Part shown: piece by piece, positions 1 through 7,335 of the stretch
Layout: each line of letters opens with the position of its first letter
How positions within the stretch are numbered: position 1 is the first letter of the stretch
Assembly: GCA_964502635.1 (NCBI GenBank)
Contig: CAZCXI010000057.1
Span: 1 to 19,509 of the forward strand
Reading direction: 5' to 3'
DNA from: C00003060 sp964502635
GTDB taxonomy: Bacteria; Desulfobacterota; Desulfobacteria; Desulfobacterales; C00003060
DNA: 19,509 bases
Made by a program: the position numbers and the translations under genes
The notes under the pieces: generated by a model
The model's database searches: none
The model's input: the letters and a program-made list of their open reading frames with translations, nothing else
Told to the model about the DNA's origin: nothing

Positions 1-49
1 TATATTTAATATTGTCTTCTGAGAACCCAACAGGAAGGAATGAAGAAAG

Positions 50-253
50 ATGCAAGATTATCTTGTCTGCGAAAGAAGAGGCAATCACCCCAGGATTCAT
101 GTGAAAATTTGCCAGCATCGATGTGAGCACGCCAAGGCCTGCCAAGCCCTTCAGGATTACATGAAAGCGAAGGCCTCTGCTGAGATGATCATAAAGCCTG
201 CCACCGTCGATTGGCCCGGACAAAAAGCTGCCGCATCGCCAGTCCCCTCATAG
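50..253 (+). CDS. Small cysteine-containing hypothetical protein (67 aa)
   Basis: I do not recognise a named family. The ORF has a purine-rich ribosome-binding region (aggaaggaatgaagaaag) just before the ATG. The first 40 residues hold four cysteines (Cys7, Cys21, Cys25, Cys31) plus several histidines, a spacing (C-x13-C-x3-C-x5-C) that could bind a metal. The rest (about residues 45-67) is low complexity and probably unstructured. There is no signal peptide or membrane segment, so it would be cytoplasmic. It lies upstream of gyrA, but a promoter in the gap suggests the two are separate transcription units. Its reality is supported by the ribosome-binding site and the ordered cysteine pattern only. 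Confidence 0.55.
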   Translation: MQDYLVCERRGNHPRIHVKICQHRCEHAKACQALQDYMKAKASAEMIIKPATVDWPGQKAAASPVPS

Positions 254-287
254 CTTCCCAGACGCATCTCAAAATCATCTTTAAGCC

Positions 288-316
288 TTGACGAACCCGT
301 GGAAATTTTTTACACT
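288..316 (+). promoter_or_regulatory. Sigma70-type promoter for gyrA
   Basis: A -35 box TTGACG (288-293) and a -10 box TACACT (311-316) are separated by exactly 17 bases. Five of six and four of six positions match the consensus. The expected start site near 323 leaves a leader of about 130 nt before gyrA at 456. It is the only good promoter in the 200-base gap between the small upstream ORF and gyrA, and would also serve gpsA and radC. Confidence 0.6.
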
Positions 317-455
317 CCTGCCGCCTTGTTCTCGCATTTTATCTTGATGACATAGCCAATTTGGCCTCTCGCAGTATAGGTTTTCCCGAGACATTGCCAG
401 CCGAGCCGGCCCTCCTTGATTCTTGAGGACATGCAAGGAGTAGACAGGATTTCAT

Positions 456-2885
456 ATGAATACAACGGGCAGACAAATTGACATCAACATCGAAGATGAG
501 ATGAAGCGCTCCTATCTGGATTATGCCATGAGCGTGATCATCGGCCGCGCGCTGCCTGACGTTCGTGATGGCCTGAAGCCGGTTCACCGACGCATTCTTT
601 TCGCCATGCACGAGCTGAAAAATGACTGGAACAAAGCATACAAGAAGTCGGCTCGTATTGTGGGGGATGTCATCGGTAAATACCATCCCCATGGCGACAC
701 CGCCGTCTATGACACCATCGTGCGGATGGCGCAGAACTTTTCTCTGCGTTATCCCCTGGTCGACGGCCAGGGAAACTTCGGGTCCGTGGACGGAGATCCT
801 GCTGCGGCCATGCGATATACCGAGGTCAGGCTCACACGTCTGGCCCATGAAATGCTCGAGGATCTTGAAAAAGAAACCGTCGATTTTGCTCCCAACTATG
901 ATGAGTCGCTTGTGGAGCCGTCACTCCTGCCGGCCAAGATCCCCAACCTTCTCATCAACGGCTCCTCCGGTATTGCCGTGGGTATGGCGACCAATATTCC
1001 GCCCCACAACTTGTGCGAAGTCATTGATGCCACCGTAGCCCTGATCGACAACCCGGACATCTCGTGTGAGGCCCTCATGGGCCACCTGCCAGGTCCTGAT
1101 TTTCCCACAGCAGGTATCATTTACGGGCGAGAGGGTATTGAGTCCGCCTACCAAACAGGAAGAGGCATTATTCGGGTCCGGGCTCGCGTCATCATAGAGA
1201 AAGATCGCAGAACGGGTCGGGAGAGCATCATCGCCACCGAGATTCCCTACCAGGTGAACAAGGCCAGGCTGATTGAAAAGATCGCAGAACTGGTAAAGGG
1301 CAAGCGTATCGAAGGCGTCAAATATGTGCGGGACGAATCGGACCGGGAAGGGATGCGGATCGTCATTGCCCTGAAAAAAGACGAAATCGCCGGGGTGATT
1401 ATCAACCAGCTCTATGCGCATACACAGATGGAGTCTACCTTTGGCATCATCCTCCTGGCCATTGTGGACAAGCAGCCCCGGCTGCTCCCCTTGAAAGAAC
1501 TCCTCGGCCATTTTGTGGAACACCGTAAGCAAATCATTGTCCGCCGCACCCGTTTTGACTTGAACAAGGCCGAGGCCCGCGCCCATATCCTCGAAGGGCT
1601 CAAGATCGCCCTGGATCACATTGATGCGGTCGTGGCCCTGATCCGTTCTTCAAAGAGTCCTGCTGAAGCCAAGGAGCGCCTTGTTACAAACTTTGAGCTC
1701 ACCGAGGTCCAGGCTCAGGCCATCCTGGATATGCGCCTGCAGCGTCTAACAGGGCTGGAGCGGGACAAGATCGTGGAAGAATACAAGGAGACCATCAAGG
1801 CCATTGCACGATATCGTGAGATCCTCGCCAGCGAGCGACTTGTCCTGAACCTCATCAAGGAAGAATTGCTGTCCCTGCGAAAAACGTATGGCGACGAGCG
1901 TCGAACTGAGATTGTGGTGGAGACTGCAAACCTCACAGTAGAAGACATGATTGTAGAAGAAGATATGGTGGTCACCCTGTCTTATACAGGCTACATCAAG
2001 AGAACTCCCGTCTCCCTGTACAACAGTCAGCACCGCGGCGGTAAAGGTAAAACGGGCGTTGGGATCAAGGAAGAAGACTTTGTGGACCGTCTTTTTGTGG
2101 CCTCTACTCACGACACATTCTTGTTTTTCACAAACTGGGGGCGCGTGTACTGGCGCAAGGTTCACGAGCTGCCCCAGGCCAGCCGGCTGGCACGGGGCAA
2201 GGCCATTGTCAACCTCCTTTCCATGGGAGAGGGGGAAAAGCTCGCCACCGTGCTGGCCGTTCCATCCTTTGAACCCGGCCTTGCCGTTCTTATGGCGACA
2301 CGTGAGGGATTGGTGAAAAAGACAGACCTCATGGCTTACAGTCACCCCCGGGCGGGCGGCATTATCGCCTTGAATCTTGTCGAGGGTGATGAACTCATAG
2401 CCGCCCGGATCACTGACGGCACACAAAACGTCTTCCTCGGATCCAGAAACGGAAAGTCGATCCGGTTTCATGAATCCGGCGTGCGGCCCGTGGGCCGGGC
2501 CAGTCAGGGGGTCCGGGGAATGCGTCTCGCCGATGGGGACCATATCGTGGGAATGGAGGTCCTCACGGACGGCAAGACGCTGATGACCATTACGGAGAAT
2601 GGGTACGGAAAACGGACCTCGATTGACGAGTACCCTGTACGAAATCGGGGGGGCAAGGGCGTTATTACCATCAAAACCACGGACCGAAACGGTGTGGTGG
2701 TGGCGATCCTCCTGGTCACCGATGAGGATGATGTCATGTTGGTGACCAGTCGAGGCAAGATTATCCGCATACCCGTTGGAGATGTTTCAGTCATTGGTCG
2801 CAATACGCAGGGAGTACGACTCATCGCCATGGAACCGGGAGAACGGGTCGCCGGTGCTGCGCGCCTTGCGGAAAAGGATATGTAA
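456..2885 (+). CDS. gyrA: DNA gyrase subunit A
   Basis: GyrA cuts and rejoins DNA and, with GyrB, introduces negative supercoils using ATP. The 809-residue length is normal for the family. The N-terminal breakage-reunion domain shows the winged-helix region KPVHRRILFAM (41-51), the quinolone-determining segment GKYHPHGDTAVYDTI (74-88) and the catalytic tyrosine Tyr121 in AAAMRYTEVRL. The C-terminal beta-pinwheel carries the GyrA box QHRGGKG (525-531), which separates gyrase from topoisomerase IV ParC. The ATG at 456 is chosen because the conserved N-terminus starts right after it; AGGA lies 6 bases upstream and AAGGAG 15 bases upstream. gpsA begins 11 bases after the stop, so the two are probably co-transcribed. 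The position equivalent to E. coli Ser83 is Thr82 and Asp87 is retained as Asp86. Confidence 0.98.
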   Translation: MNTTGRQIDINIEDEMKRSYLDYAMSVIIGRALPDVRDGLKPVHRRILFAMHELKNDWNKAYKKSARIVGDVIGKYHPHGDTAVYDTIVRMAQNFSLRYPLVDGQGNFGSVDGDPAAAMRYTEVRLTRLAHEMLEDLEKETVDFAPNYDESLVEPSLLPAKIPNLLINGSSGIAVGMATNIPPHNLCEVIDATVALIDNPDISCEALMGHLPGPDFPTAGIIYGREGIESAYQTGRGIIRVRARVIIEKDRRTGRESIIATEIPYQVNKARLIEKIAELVKGKRIEGVKYVRDESDREGMRIVIALKKDEIAGVIINQLYAHTQMESTFGIILLAIVDKQPRLLPLKELLGHFVEHRKQIIVRRTRFDLNKAEARAHILEGLKIALDHIDAVVALIRSSKSPAEAKERLVTNFELTEVQAQAILDMRLQRLTGLERDKIVEEYKETIKAIARYREILASERLVLNLIKEELLSLRKTYGDERRTEIVVETANLTVEDMIVEEDMVVTLSYTGYIKRTPVSLYNSQHRGGKGKTGVGIKEEDFVDRLFVASTHDTFLFFTNWGRVYWRKVHELPQASRLARGKAIVNLLSMGEGEKLATVLAVPSFEPGLAVLMATREGLVKKTDLMAYSHPRAGGIIALNLVEGDELIAARITDGTQNVFLGSRNGKSIRFHESGVRPVGRASQGVRGMRLADGDHIVGMEVLTDGKTLMTITENGYGKRTSIDEYPVRNRGGKGVITIKTTDRNGVVVAILLVTDEDDVMLVTSRGKIIRIPVGDVSVIGRNTQGVRLIAMEPGERVAGAARLAEKDM

Positions 2886-2896
2886 AGGAAACAGGC

Positions 2897-3904
2897 ATGA
2901 GGATCGGTGTGATCGGCGCCGGTGCATGGGGCACGGCACTGGCCAACCTGTTGGCCGAGAAGGGCTACGAGGTCGGCCTGTGGGCCTTTGAAAAGGAGGT
3001 TTGCGCGGACATCCTCGAAGCCCGTGAAAACAAGGTCTTTCTGCCGGGAATTCATCTTTGTCAACATCTCACGCCGTCAAACGACCTCAATAGCGTGGCC
3101 TCTGCCAAAGACCTCTTGCTCCTAGCGGTGCCCTCCCATGTCTTTCGCTCAGTCGCGGTCCGGCTGGTCCATCATCCGACCGAAAGGACCCTTATTGTCA
3201 GCGCCACGAAAGGGATAGAAAATGAGACGCACCTGACCATGTCGGGCATCCTCGAACAGCTTCTTCCCCCAAGACTTCATGGCCGGATTGCCGTCCTTTC
3301 CGGCCCCAGCTTTGCCAAGGAGGTGGCCCAGCAGATCCCAACCGCTGTCACTGTGGCTGCCCGCACAGCAGACGTGGCCCGACAGGTTCAGACGACGTTT
3401 GCCGCTTCCTATTTCAGGGTTTACACAAGTTATGATGTGGTGGGTGCAGAACTGGGCGGTGCGGTGAAGAATGTGATGGCCATCGCGGCAGGAATTTCAG
3501 ATGGCCTTGGTCTCGGCTGCAACACCAGGGCCGCCCTGATTACCCGGGGTGTCGCCGAGATCCAGCGGCTGGCAACAAGACTGGGGGCCAATTCGAAAAC
3601 CTTTATGGGTCTTGCCGGCATCGGCGACCTGGTACTGACCTGTACGGGAAAGCTGAGCCGTAACTGGACGGTGGGCCACAAGCTGGGACTGGGCATGAAG
3701 CTTGAGGCCATCCTTTCCGAGACACGCACGGTCGCCGAAGGGGTCAAAACCACAAAATCGGTTTACAATCTGTCCCGAAAGATAGGGGTGGAAATGCCCA
3801 TTGCAGAGCAGATTTACTTCATCTTGTATGAAGATCTTGACCCGAAAGAGGCGCTTCGCATTCTCATGAACAGGAATCTGAGACAGGAGATCGATGAAGG
3901 GTGA
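2897..3904 (+). CDS. gpsA: Glycerol-3-phosphate dehydrogenase [NAD(P)+]
   Basis: GpsA reduces dihydroxyacetone phosphate to sn-glycerol 3-phosphate, the backbone for phospholipid synthesis, in the cytoplasm. The 335-residue protein starts with a Rossmann dinucleotide motif GAGAWGTALA (7-16). It has the conserved TKGIE (104-108), SGPSFAKEV (135-143) and the family signature around GGAVKNVMAIAAG (187-199), in which Lys191 is the expected catalytic lysine. The substrate-binding C-terminal domain follows with FMGLAGIGDLVLTCTG (236-251). An AAAGGAA ribosome-binding site overlaps the gyrA stop codon and lies about 7 bases from the ATG, which indicates coupling to gyrA. The stop codon is followed almost at once by radC. 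Confidence 0.97.
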   Translation: MRIGVIGAGAWGTALANLLAEKGYEVGLWAFEKEVCADILEARENKVFLPGIHLCQHLTPSNDLNSVASAKDLLLLAVPSHVFRSVAVRLVHHPTERTLIVSATKGIENETHLTMSGILEQLLPPRLHGRIAVLSGPSFAKEVAQQIPTAVTVAARTADVARQVQTTFAASYFRVYTSYDVVGAELGGAVKNVMAIAAGISDGLGLGCNTRAALITRGVAEIQRLATRLGANSKTFMGLAGIGDLVLTCTGKLSRNWTVGHKLGLGMKLEAILSETRTVAEGVKTTKSVYNLSRKIGVEMPIAEQIYFILYEDLDPKEALRILMNRNLRQEIDEG

Positions 3905-3910
3905 TTGGCT

Positions 3911-4642
3911 GTGGTGGCTGAAAAGAAAAAATTCCATAAAGGCGAAGGCCACCGAGGCCGTCTGAGGGAAAAATTCCTGGACTCCGGACTCGATGGCTTT
4001 CACGACTATGAAGTAATCGAGCTGCTATTGGCCTTGGCCACCCCCAGGAAGGACTGTAAACAACAGGCCAAGGCGGCCCTGAGGCGTTTCAAGACCCTGC
4101 AGGGGGTCATTGAGGCCCAGCCTGATGCGCTCCAAGAGATAAAGGGAATCGGGCCGAAAAACATTTTTGGTATCAAGTTCGTCCATGCAGTGGCCGGGCG
4201 ATACTTGAAAAAAAGGCTCGTCAAGAAACACCCCATCCGATCGTCCAGAGAGCTTTTTGACTATCTTTACCACACGCTGCGCGACAAGAAGCGTGAGATC
4301 TTCAAGGTCGTCTTCCTGGACGCCCAAAACAGGATCATCGCCATAGAGACCCTTTTTGAGGGGACCCTCACGGCCAGCAGCGTCTATCCCAGGGAAGTGG
4401 TCCAGGCTGCCCTCCGGCATCACGCGGCCGGCCTGTTCCTGGTGCACAACCATCCCTCAGGAGAGCCAAGACCATCTCCGGAGGATAAGCTGGTCACCCG
4501 TCAACTGGTACACGCCTGCCGGGTGATGGGAATCACGGTGCATGAGCACCTCATCATCGGAGACAATACCTATTTCAGTTTTGCAGATCACGGTCAGATA
4601 GCCGAGATGAACCGGGAGTATGACGGCGAGTACACACCGTGA
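3911..4642 (+). CDS. radC: RadC family protein (JAMM/MPN domain)
   Basis: This is a RadC family protein; the family's biochemical role is still unsettled despite its historical link to DNA repair. Counting from the GTG at 3911 (243 aa), a helix-hairpin-helix stretch LQEIKGIGPKNIFGI lies near residues 74-88. The zinc-binding JAMM motif HNHPSGEPRPSPED spans 179-192, with His179, His181 and Asp192 as ligands. No ATG is available: TTG at 3905, GTG at 3911 and GTG at 3914 are possible. I prefer 3911 because GAAGGG, at the end of gpsA, sits 9 bases upstream, while it would be only 3 bases from the TTG. The gene is packed behind gpsA and is probably the last gene of the gyrA-gpsA-radC unit; the next gene is convergent 15 bases away. 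Confidence 0.93.
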   Translation: MVAEKKKFHKGEGHRGRLREKFLDSGLDGFHDYEVIELLLALATPRKDCKQQAKAALRRFKTLQGVIEAQPDALQEIKGIGPKNIFGIKFVHAVAGRYLKKRLVKKHPIRSSRELFDYLYHTLRDKKREIFKVVFLDAQNRIIAIETLFEGTLTASSVYPREVVQAALRHHAAGLFLVHNHPSGEPRPSPEDKLVTRQLVHACRVMGITVHEHLIIGDNTYFSFADHGQIAEMNREYDGEYTP

Positions 4643-4655
4643 AGGGGCGTCCCCT
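4643..4655. terminator. Short hairpin between convergent genes
   Basis: AGGGG-CGT-CCCCT forms a 5-bp GC-rich stem with a 3-base loop, exactly filling the gap between radC and the minus-strand gene that ends at 4658. There is no T tract on either side, so calling it a bidirectional terminator is weak. Confidence 0.25.
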
Positions 4656-4657
4656 CA

Positions 4658-5410
4658 TTACTTCAGTATGCCGGGTTGGTTGAGCTTCCTGCTGATCTGG
4701 TCCCACCCGGTGACCTTCTCTGCATCGCCTGCTGCCTGGAAACTGAAGGCCAGCGGGTTGTATTCTTTGGCAGACTCGATGACCTTCGGGGCTGCAATGA
4801 TGGCCTTGATCCTCAAATCCTTGTTGGCGATTGCATCAAATATGGCCCCTTTTCCCCAGGCAAGCACAGGGAGCTCCTCGAACTTATTCTCCTGTAGCCA
4901 GGCCTTAATGGCTTTGACACTGACAAAGCCTGTTTGAAGATAAACAATTGGGAATCTCTTGTGAATCTTCTCAATAGCCTCCTGGCTCCCCAGCCTGGGT
5001 TCTCTTGAAAATAGGCTTTGTAACAGGCTACCCAGAACATCAACAAAGACAATAGCCGATCTTTTTTTTAGGGAAAGAAGTAATCCAGTGTCTTCATCGT
5101 CGCCCGAAGACACCCTTATTTTATACAGGCCCGCGGTTTCAGGAGTATAGGACTTGAAGGCAACGCCATCACCTCCTGAGAGGGTTTTGCCAAGAGGCTT
5201 CCCATCAACAAGAAACTCGACCAGCTCGCCACCGCTTCTAAAGAGTCTTCCCCTTGTCTCGGCTCTGAGCGTGAGCTTCTGGCCTTTCAGTCCAACGGTG
5301 TCATCGGCGACAACACGTGAAAATGCACTTGCCGGAAACAAGCACGACAGAGCAGCAAGAAAGACAAGGATTTCAAAGGTCCTCACAGGAGTTTGTTTGA
5401 TATAATCCAT
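4658..5410 (-). CDS. Exported hypothetical protein, possible degenerate HAD-like (LNS2-type) domain
   Basis: The 250-residue protein begins with a signal peptide: a short charged start (MDYIKQTPVR), a hydrophobic core of about 15 residues, and an Ala-Ser-Ala site that predicts cleavage after residue 29. It is therefore probably periplasmic. Residues 30-120 look like a beta-rich, Ig-like domain. From about residue 128 the order of elements resembles HAD-superfamily LNS2/APP1 proteins: a hydrophobic strand ending in FVDVLGS, where the HAD motif I DxDGT would be, then PIVYLQTG, a helix and a WDQISRKL end. The second aspartate of motif I is missing, so if the assignment is right the domain is probably not an active phosphatase. 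I chose the ATG at 5410 because the only longer start is a TTG at 5497 that would bury the signal peptide. The fold assignment is inference. Confidence 0.7.
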   Translation of the reverse strand: MDYIKQTPVRTFEILVFLAALSCLFPASAFSRVVADDTVGLKGQKLTLRAETRGRLFRSGGELVEFLVDGKPLGKTLSGGDGVAFKSYTPETAGLYKIRVSSGDDEDTGLLLSLKKRSAIVFVDVLGSLLQSLFSREPRLGSQEAIEKIHKRFPIVYLQTGFVSVKAIKAWLQENKFEELPVLAWGKGAIFDAIANKDLRIKAIIAAPKVIESAKEYNPLAFSFQAAGDAEKVTGWDQISRKLNQPGILK

Positions 5411-5562
5411 GGCCTCACTCAAGCCTTGGTCGGCGGGGAACAGCCTTCTATGACCAAACGCACAAAAAGCATTGGTAACGTTCAAAAGTTGAGGCAAACC
5501 CCTTTAGCAGGCGGTTCAAGGGATAGGGAGGATCGCTGAACGTAGGCTACAGCCATTCTGAT

Positions 5563-5718
5563 CTACACGAATGGTATACCTAACTTAAAGGCATTGGATG
5601 CCGAAGAGAAGCGATTATTCCTGTCCCGAAGTTGTGTATTCATAAATACACGATGCCACAACTTCTGAACATTTCTAAAGCATTGAACGTGGGCCGCATA
5701 GTCTCTGAGGTTTGTCAT
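5563..5718 (-). pseudogene. Possible remnant of a reverse transcriptase C-terminus
   Basis: Reading the minus strand, a stretch that includes NVQKLWHRVF and QLRDRNNRFSS has the spacing of the C-terminal end of group II intron reverse transcriptases, where a W-x3-L(N/S)RRSQ-type motif follows an aromatic helix. The usual RRSQ is not present and nothing upstream continues the protein, because the YgjP-like gene occupies the next bases in another frame. The similarity is by eye and weak. It is given as the only content I can suggest for the 300-base gap 5411-5714. Confidence 0.2.
5628..5665. repeat. 9-bp inverted repeat with nested alternative stem
   Basis: GAAGTTGTG (5628-5636) and CACAACTTC (5657-5665) are exact inverted copies 20 bases apart. 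Inside them GTGTATT (5634-5640) and AATACAC (5645-5651) form a second, mutually exclusive 7-bp stem with a 4-base loop. It lies between the stop of the YgjP-like gene and the start of the exported protein, so it could be an operator, a weak terminator without a T tract, or debris of a mobile element. Confidence 0.5.
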
Positions 5719-6245
5719 AACAGCATGATATTGTATCGCTGCAATCTCAGATCCAGCGCCTTGGCGTTTCCTACAAGTCTGTCCAGTTCGTTCCAAAAGT
5801 CGCTGCTGTGATTTCCAATGCGGGTGTGAACAAGTTCATGCAAAATCACATAATCGAGCAGCTCTTCCGGTAATACAACAAGCGTCATGTTCAGGCTAAT
5901 GTTATTCTTGTGAGAACAGCTGCCCCATCTGCTCGTCAGGCTTCGAACAAAAATTTTATTGTATGCAAACCCATGGCGTTTTGCCAGTTGATCCACTCTC
6001 ACGACCATCTTCTTTTTTGCTTCAGCCTTCTCAATAGCGGCCAGCCTCTTTGAGAGAGTCTGATGAGCATCTTCCAAGTGTTTCATCTTGTCGAGATGCT
6101 TTTGTATCCATCCAATTTTTGAGATAACAAATTCTCTTGCTCTCTTGAAAGATGTCCTGTGAGGGACAGCAACCCGCACGACCCCAAATGGTCTTAACGA
6201 AACGTTCAATCGCTTTGCTCGTCTACTCGGCTCAAACAGAACCAT
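5715..6245 (-). CDS. YgjP/DUF45-type M48-like zinc metallopeptidase
   Basis: This is a putative cytoplasmic zinc metallopeptidase of the YgjP-like (DUF45) family. Counting from the ATG at 6245 (176 aa), the N-terminal strand region SRRAKRLNVSLRPFGVVRVA matches the usual opening of the family. TSRWGSC (104-110) is the diagnostic motif, and HELVH (136-140) with the downstream NHSSDFW (145-151) supplies zinc ligands His136, His140 and His146 and catalytic Glu137. At 176 residues it is shorter than many members. I prefer 6245 over the ATG at 6284 because GGAGGGG lies 6 bases upstream of 6245 and the family homology starts there. Family members often sit beside type I restriction genes; none is seen here. 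Its substrate is not known. Confidence 0.85.
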   Translation of the reverse strand: MVLFEPSRRAKRLNVSLRPFGVVRVAVPHRTSFKRAREFVISKIGWIQKHLDKMKHLEDAHQTLSKRLAAIEKAEAKKKMVVRVDQLAKRHGFAYNKIFVRSLTSRWGSCSHKNNISLNMTLVVLPEELLDYVILHELVHTRIGNHSSDFWNELDRLVGNAKALDLRLQRYNIMLL

Positions 6246-6358
6246 TCCTATCCCCTCCATGTCGACGGTCTTGGATTGATGCATCAGAGATACTACTCCG
6301 GCGCTGGGAATTTGGTGGTAAGAATGTGAAGGGGACAGACGAAGTTGCTCGCGAGAGG

Positions 6359-6730
6359 CTATTCTTTCTCCATCTCAGCCTTCATCATTTTGAGCAGCTT
6401 GTCGAAGGCCGCCCGGTCGTAGTCCCTCAAAAGCAGTAGTGCAAGCCCAAGGCATGGGCGTTGAACGTCGTGGATTGAACTCGCCTGCTTCACGCGGGTT
6501 GCTATGGTGCACATAAAGGTCTTGACCCCTTTGAGCACCCCCTCGTTCAACTTGATCGACTCGATCTCGGCAGCAAACTTCGCCTGCGACCATTCGAGTT
6601 GTTTTCTGGCCCCTTCCGCCTCTTCCTTGCGGCTTTCTTGCTTCAGCAGCTTGTCAACCCGCCGCTTCAACAGGTCGATTGGCTCTCTGTTCTTATCTGT
6701 CACTATCCCCTCCTTCAGAGCCGTCAGCAT
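6359..6730 (-). CDS. Hypothetical protein with coiled-coil segment (123 aa)
   Basis: I do not recognise this family. The protein has a charged helical stretch with coiled-coil character (about residues 22-62, rich in K, E, R, Q) and a C-terminal helical half that ends in a charged KMMKAEMEKE. It has no signal peptide or membrane segment. Its ATG overlaps the stop of the upstream ORF in the string ATGCTGA, the classic arrangement for translational coupling, which is the main argument that it is real. The YgjP-like gene starts about 110 bases downstream on the same strand. GC content and codon use look similar to the neighbours by eye. Confidence 0.5.
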   Translation of the reverse strand: MLTALKEGIVTDKNREPIDLLKRRVDKLLKQESRKEEAEGARKQLEWSQAKFAAEIESIKLNEGVLKGVKTFMCTIATRVKQASSIHDVQRPCLGLALLLLRDYDRAAFDKLLKMMKAEMEKE

Positions 6731-7050
6731 CCTGGCAGATCAATGGCGAGTGGCGGCGTATCGCCTGCGTCATCCAAGCGGTCTAGGGCTGCGAGTTCCT
6801 TCCACGTTGCAGCCTGGAATTTCGCCCCGTGCGATAGTTTGAAAAAAGCTGCTCTGGTTTTGCGGAAAGCGATGGCGACCTTGACTGTTTGATCTTTCAA
6901 AGCAAGTTCTTCCGGCGAAGGAAGAAAGTCCGTAGGTATATCTTTTTGTAGCCCTTGCTCTTGCAAAATCGATGGCCCTATTCGGCGCGTTAACTCGAAT
7001 ACTGTGTTTGCCTTCCCTCTCTCTATGAAGCTTTTCAAGTCGATTGCCAT
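6724..7050 (-). CDS. Hypothetical ORF containing an antitoxin-like segment
   Basis: The middle of this ORF (about positions 6942-6850) reads IPTDFLPSPEELALKDQTVK followed by VAIAF and FFK. This pattern (a PxPEEL stretch, then a TVKVxI strand and a helix ending in FFK) resembles small ribbon-helix-helix (CopG-like) antitoxins encoded with RelE/HigB toxins. The C-terminus does not match that family and may be altered by a frameshift. The N-terminal 20 or so residues overlap the HigB-like remnant in another frame and are probably not genuine; ATG 7050 has no ribosome-binding site. The stop overlaps the next ORF as ATGCTGA. It may be a pseudogene or a rearranged antitoxin gene. The assignment is by eye. 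Confidence 0.4.
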   Translation of the reverse strand: MAIDLKSFIERGKANTVFELTRRIGPSILQEQGLQKDIPTDFLPSPEELALKDQTVKVAIAFRKTRAAFFKLSHGAKFQAATWKELAALDRLDDAGDTPPLAIDLPGC

Positions 7051-7198
7051 GGGGAACAAGTAGATCGTTCAGCGTAAGCGATCGATTGACCATCCGGAGT
7101 TTTCGTAAGGCAATACTCTGTATTTTTCGTGGGAGTCTCTGAAAGAATTGGCGTCGGAATATCCTTTGCGTTTCCTCGCAATTGAAGGATCTGATCAT
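6989..7198 (-). pseudogene. Truncated HigB-type (RelE superfamily) toxin
   Basis: From the ATG at 7198, the reading frame gives 70 residues with the pattern of HigB / plasmid-maintenance killer toxins: it opens MIRSFNCEETQRIF, has LRKLRMVNRS and LTLNDLLVPHGNRLEKL, and ends at EGKHSIRVN. HigB toxins are ribosome-dependent mRNA endonucleases of about 92 residues. After SIRVN the expected C-terminal segment (a WRICFRW-like strand and the VEIVDYH end) is absent. The frame continues open but unrelated, and another frame there encodes an antitoxin-like segment. So the C-terminal third, which carries part of the active site, has been lost by deletion or frameshift and the toxin should be inactive. 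Confidence 0.65.
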
Positions 7199-7241
7199 CT
7201 CGTGTAAGGTATAACCGTGCGCATTAAATGTCAAGAAGACC

Positions 7242-7308
7242 ATAGGGGTCAAGACCACAGGTCTCAACATTCAACATTAGATGTTGAATGTTGAGACCTG
7301 ACCCCTAT
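7242..7308. repeat. Large REP-like hairpin (19-bp perfect stem plus 9-bp outer stem)
   Basis: AGGTCTCAACATTCAACAT (7259-7277) and its exact inverse (7281-7299) form a 19-bp stem with a 3-base TAG loop. The outer arms ATAGGGGTC (7242-7250) and GACCCCTAT (7300-7308) add 9 more pairs, with an 8-base bulge (aagaccac) on the left only. The core, combining a GGTCTCAACATTCAACAT-type arm with GACCCC, resembles REP-like palindromes that I associate with RAYT/IS200-type transposases in deltaproteobacteria. No such transposase is present. It lies in the gap between the HigB remnant and the PP-loop gene and could also act as a terminator or transcript stabiliser. Confidence 0.8.
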
Positions 7309-7335
7309 AGATGACCTAGAAAGCAGGAGTCGACA

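Noticed and set aside
339..848. 169-aa minus-strand ORF opposite the start of gyrA
   Set aside because: It is an antisense shadow of gyrA with no recognisable domain and no ribosome-binding site worth noting.
921..1619. 232-aa minus-strand ORF opposite gyrA
   Set aside because: It is a shadow of the gyrA coding strand and resembles no family.
7209..7234. Promoter upstream of the HigB remnant (TTGACA then TTATAC on the minus strand)
   Set aside because: The spacer is only 14 bases, so a functional sigma70 promoter is doubtful.
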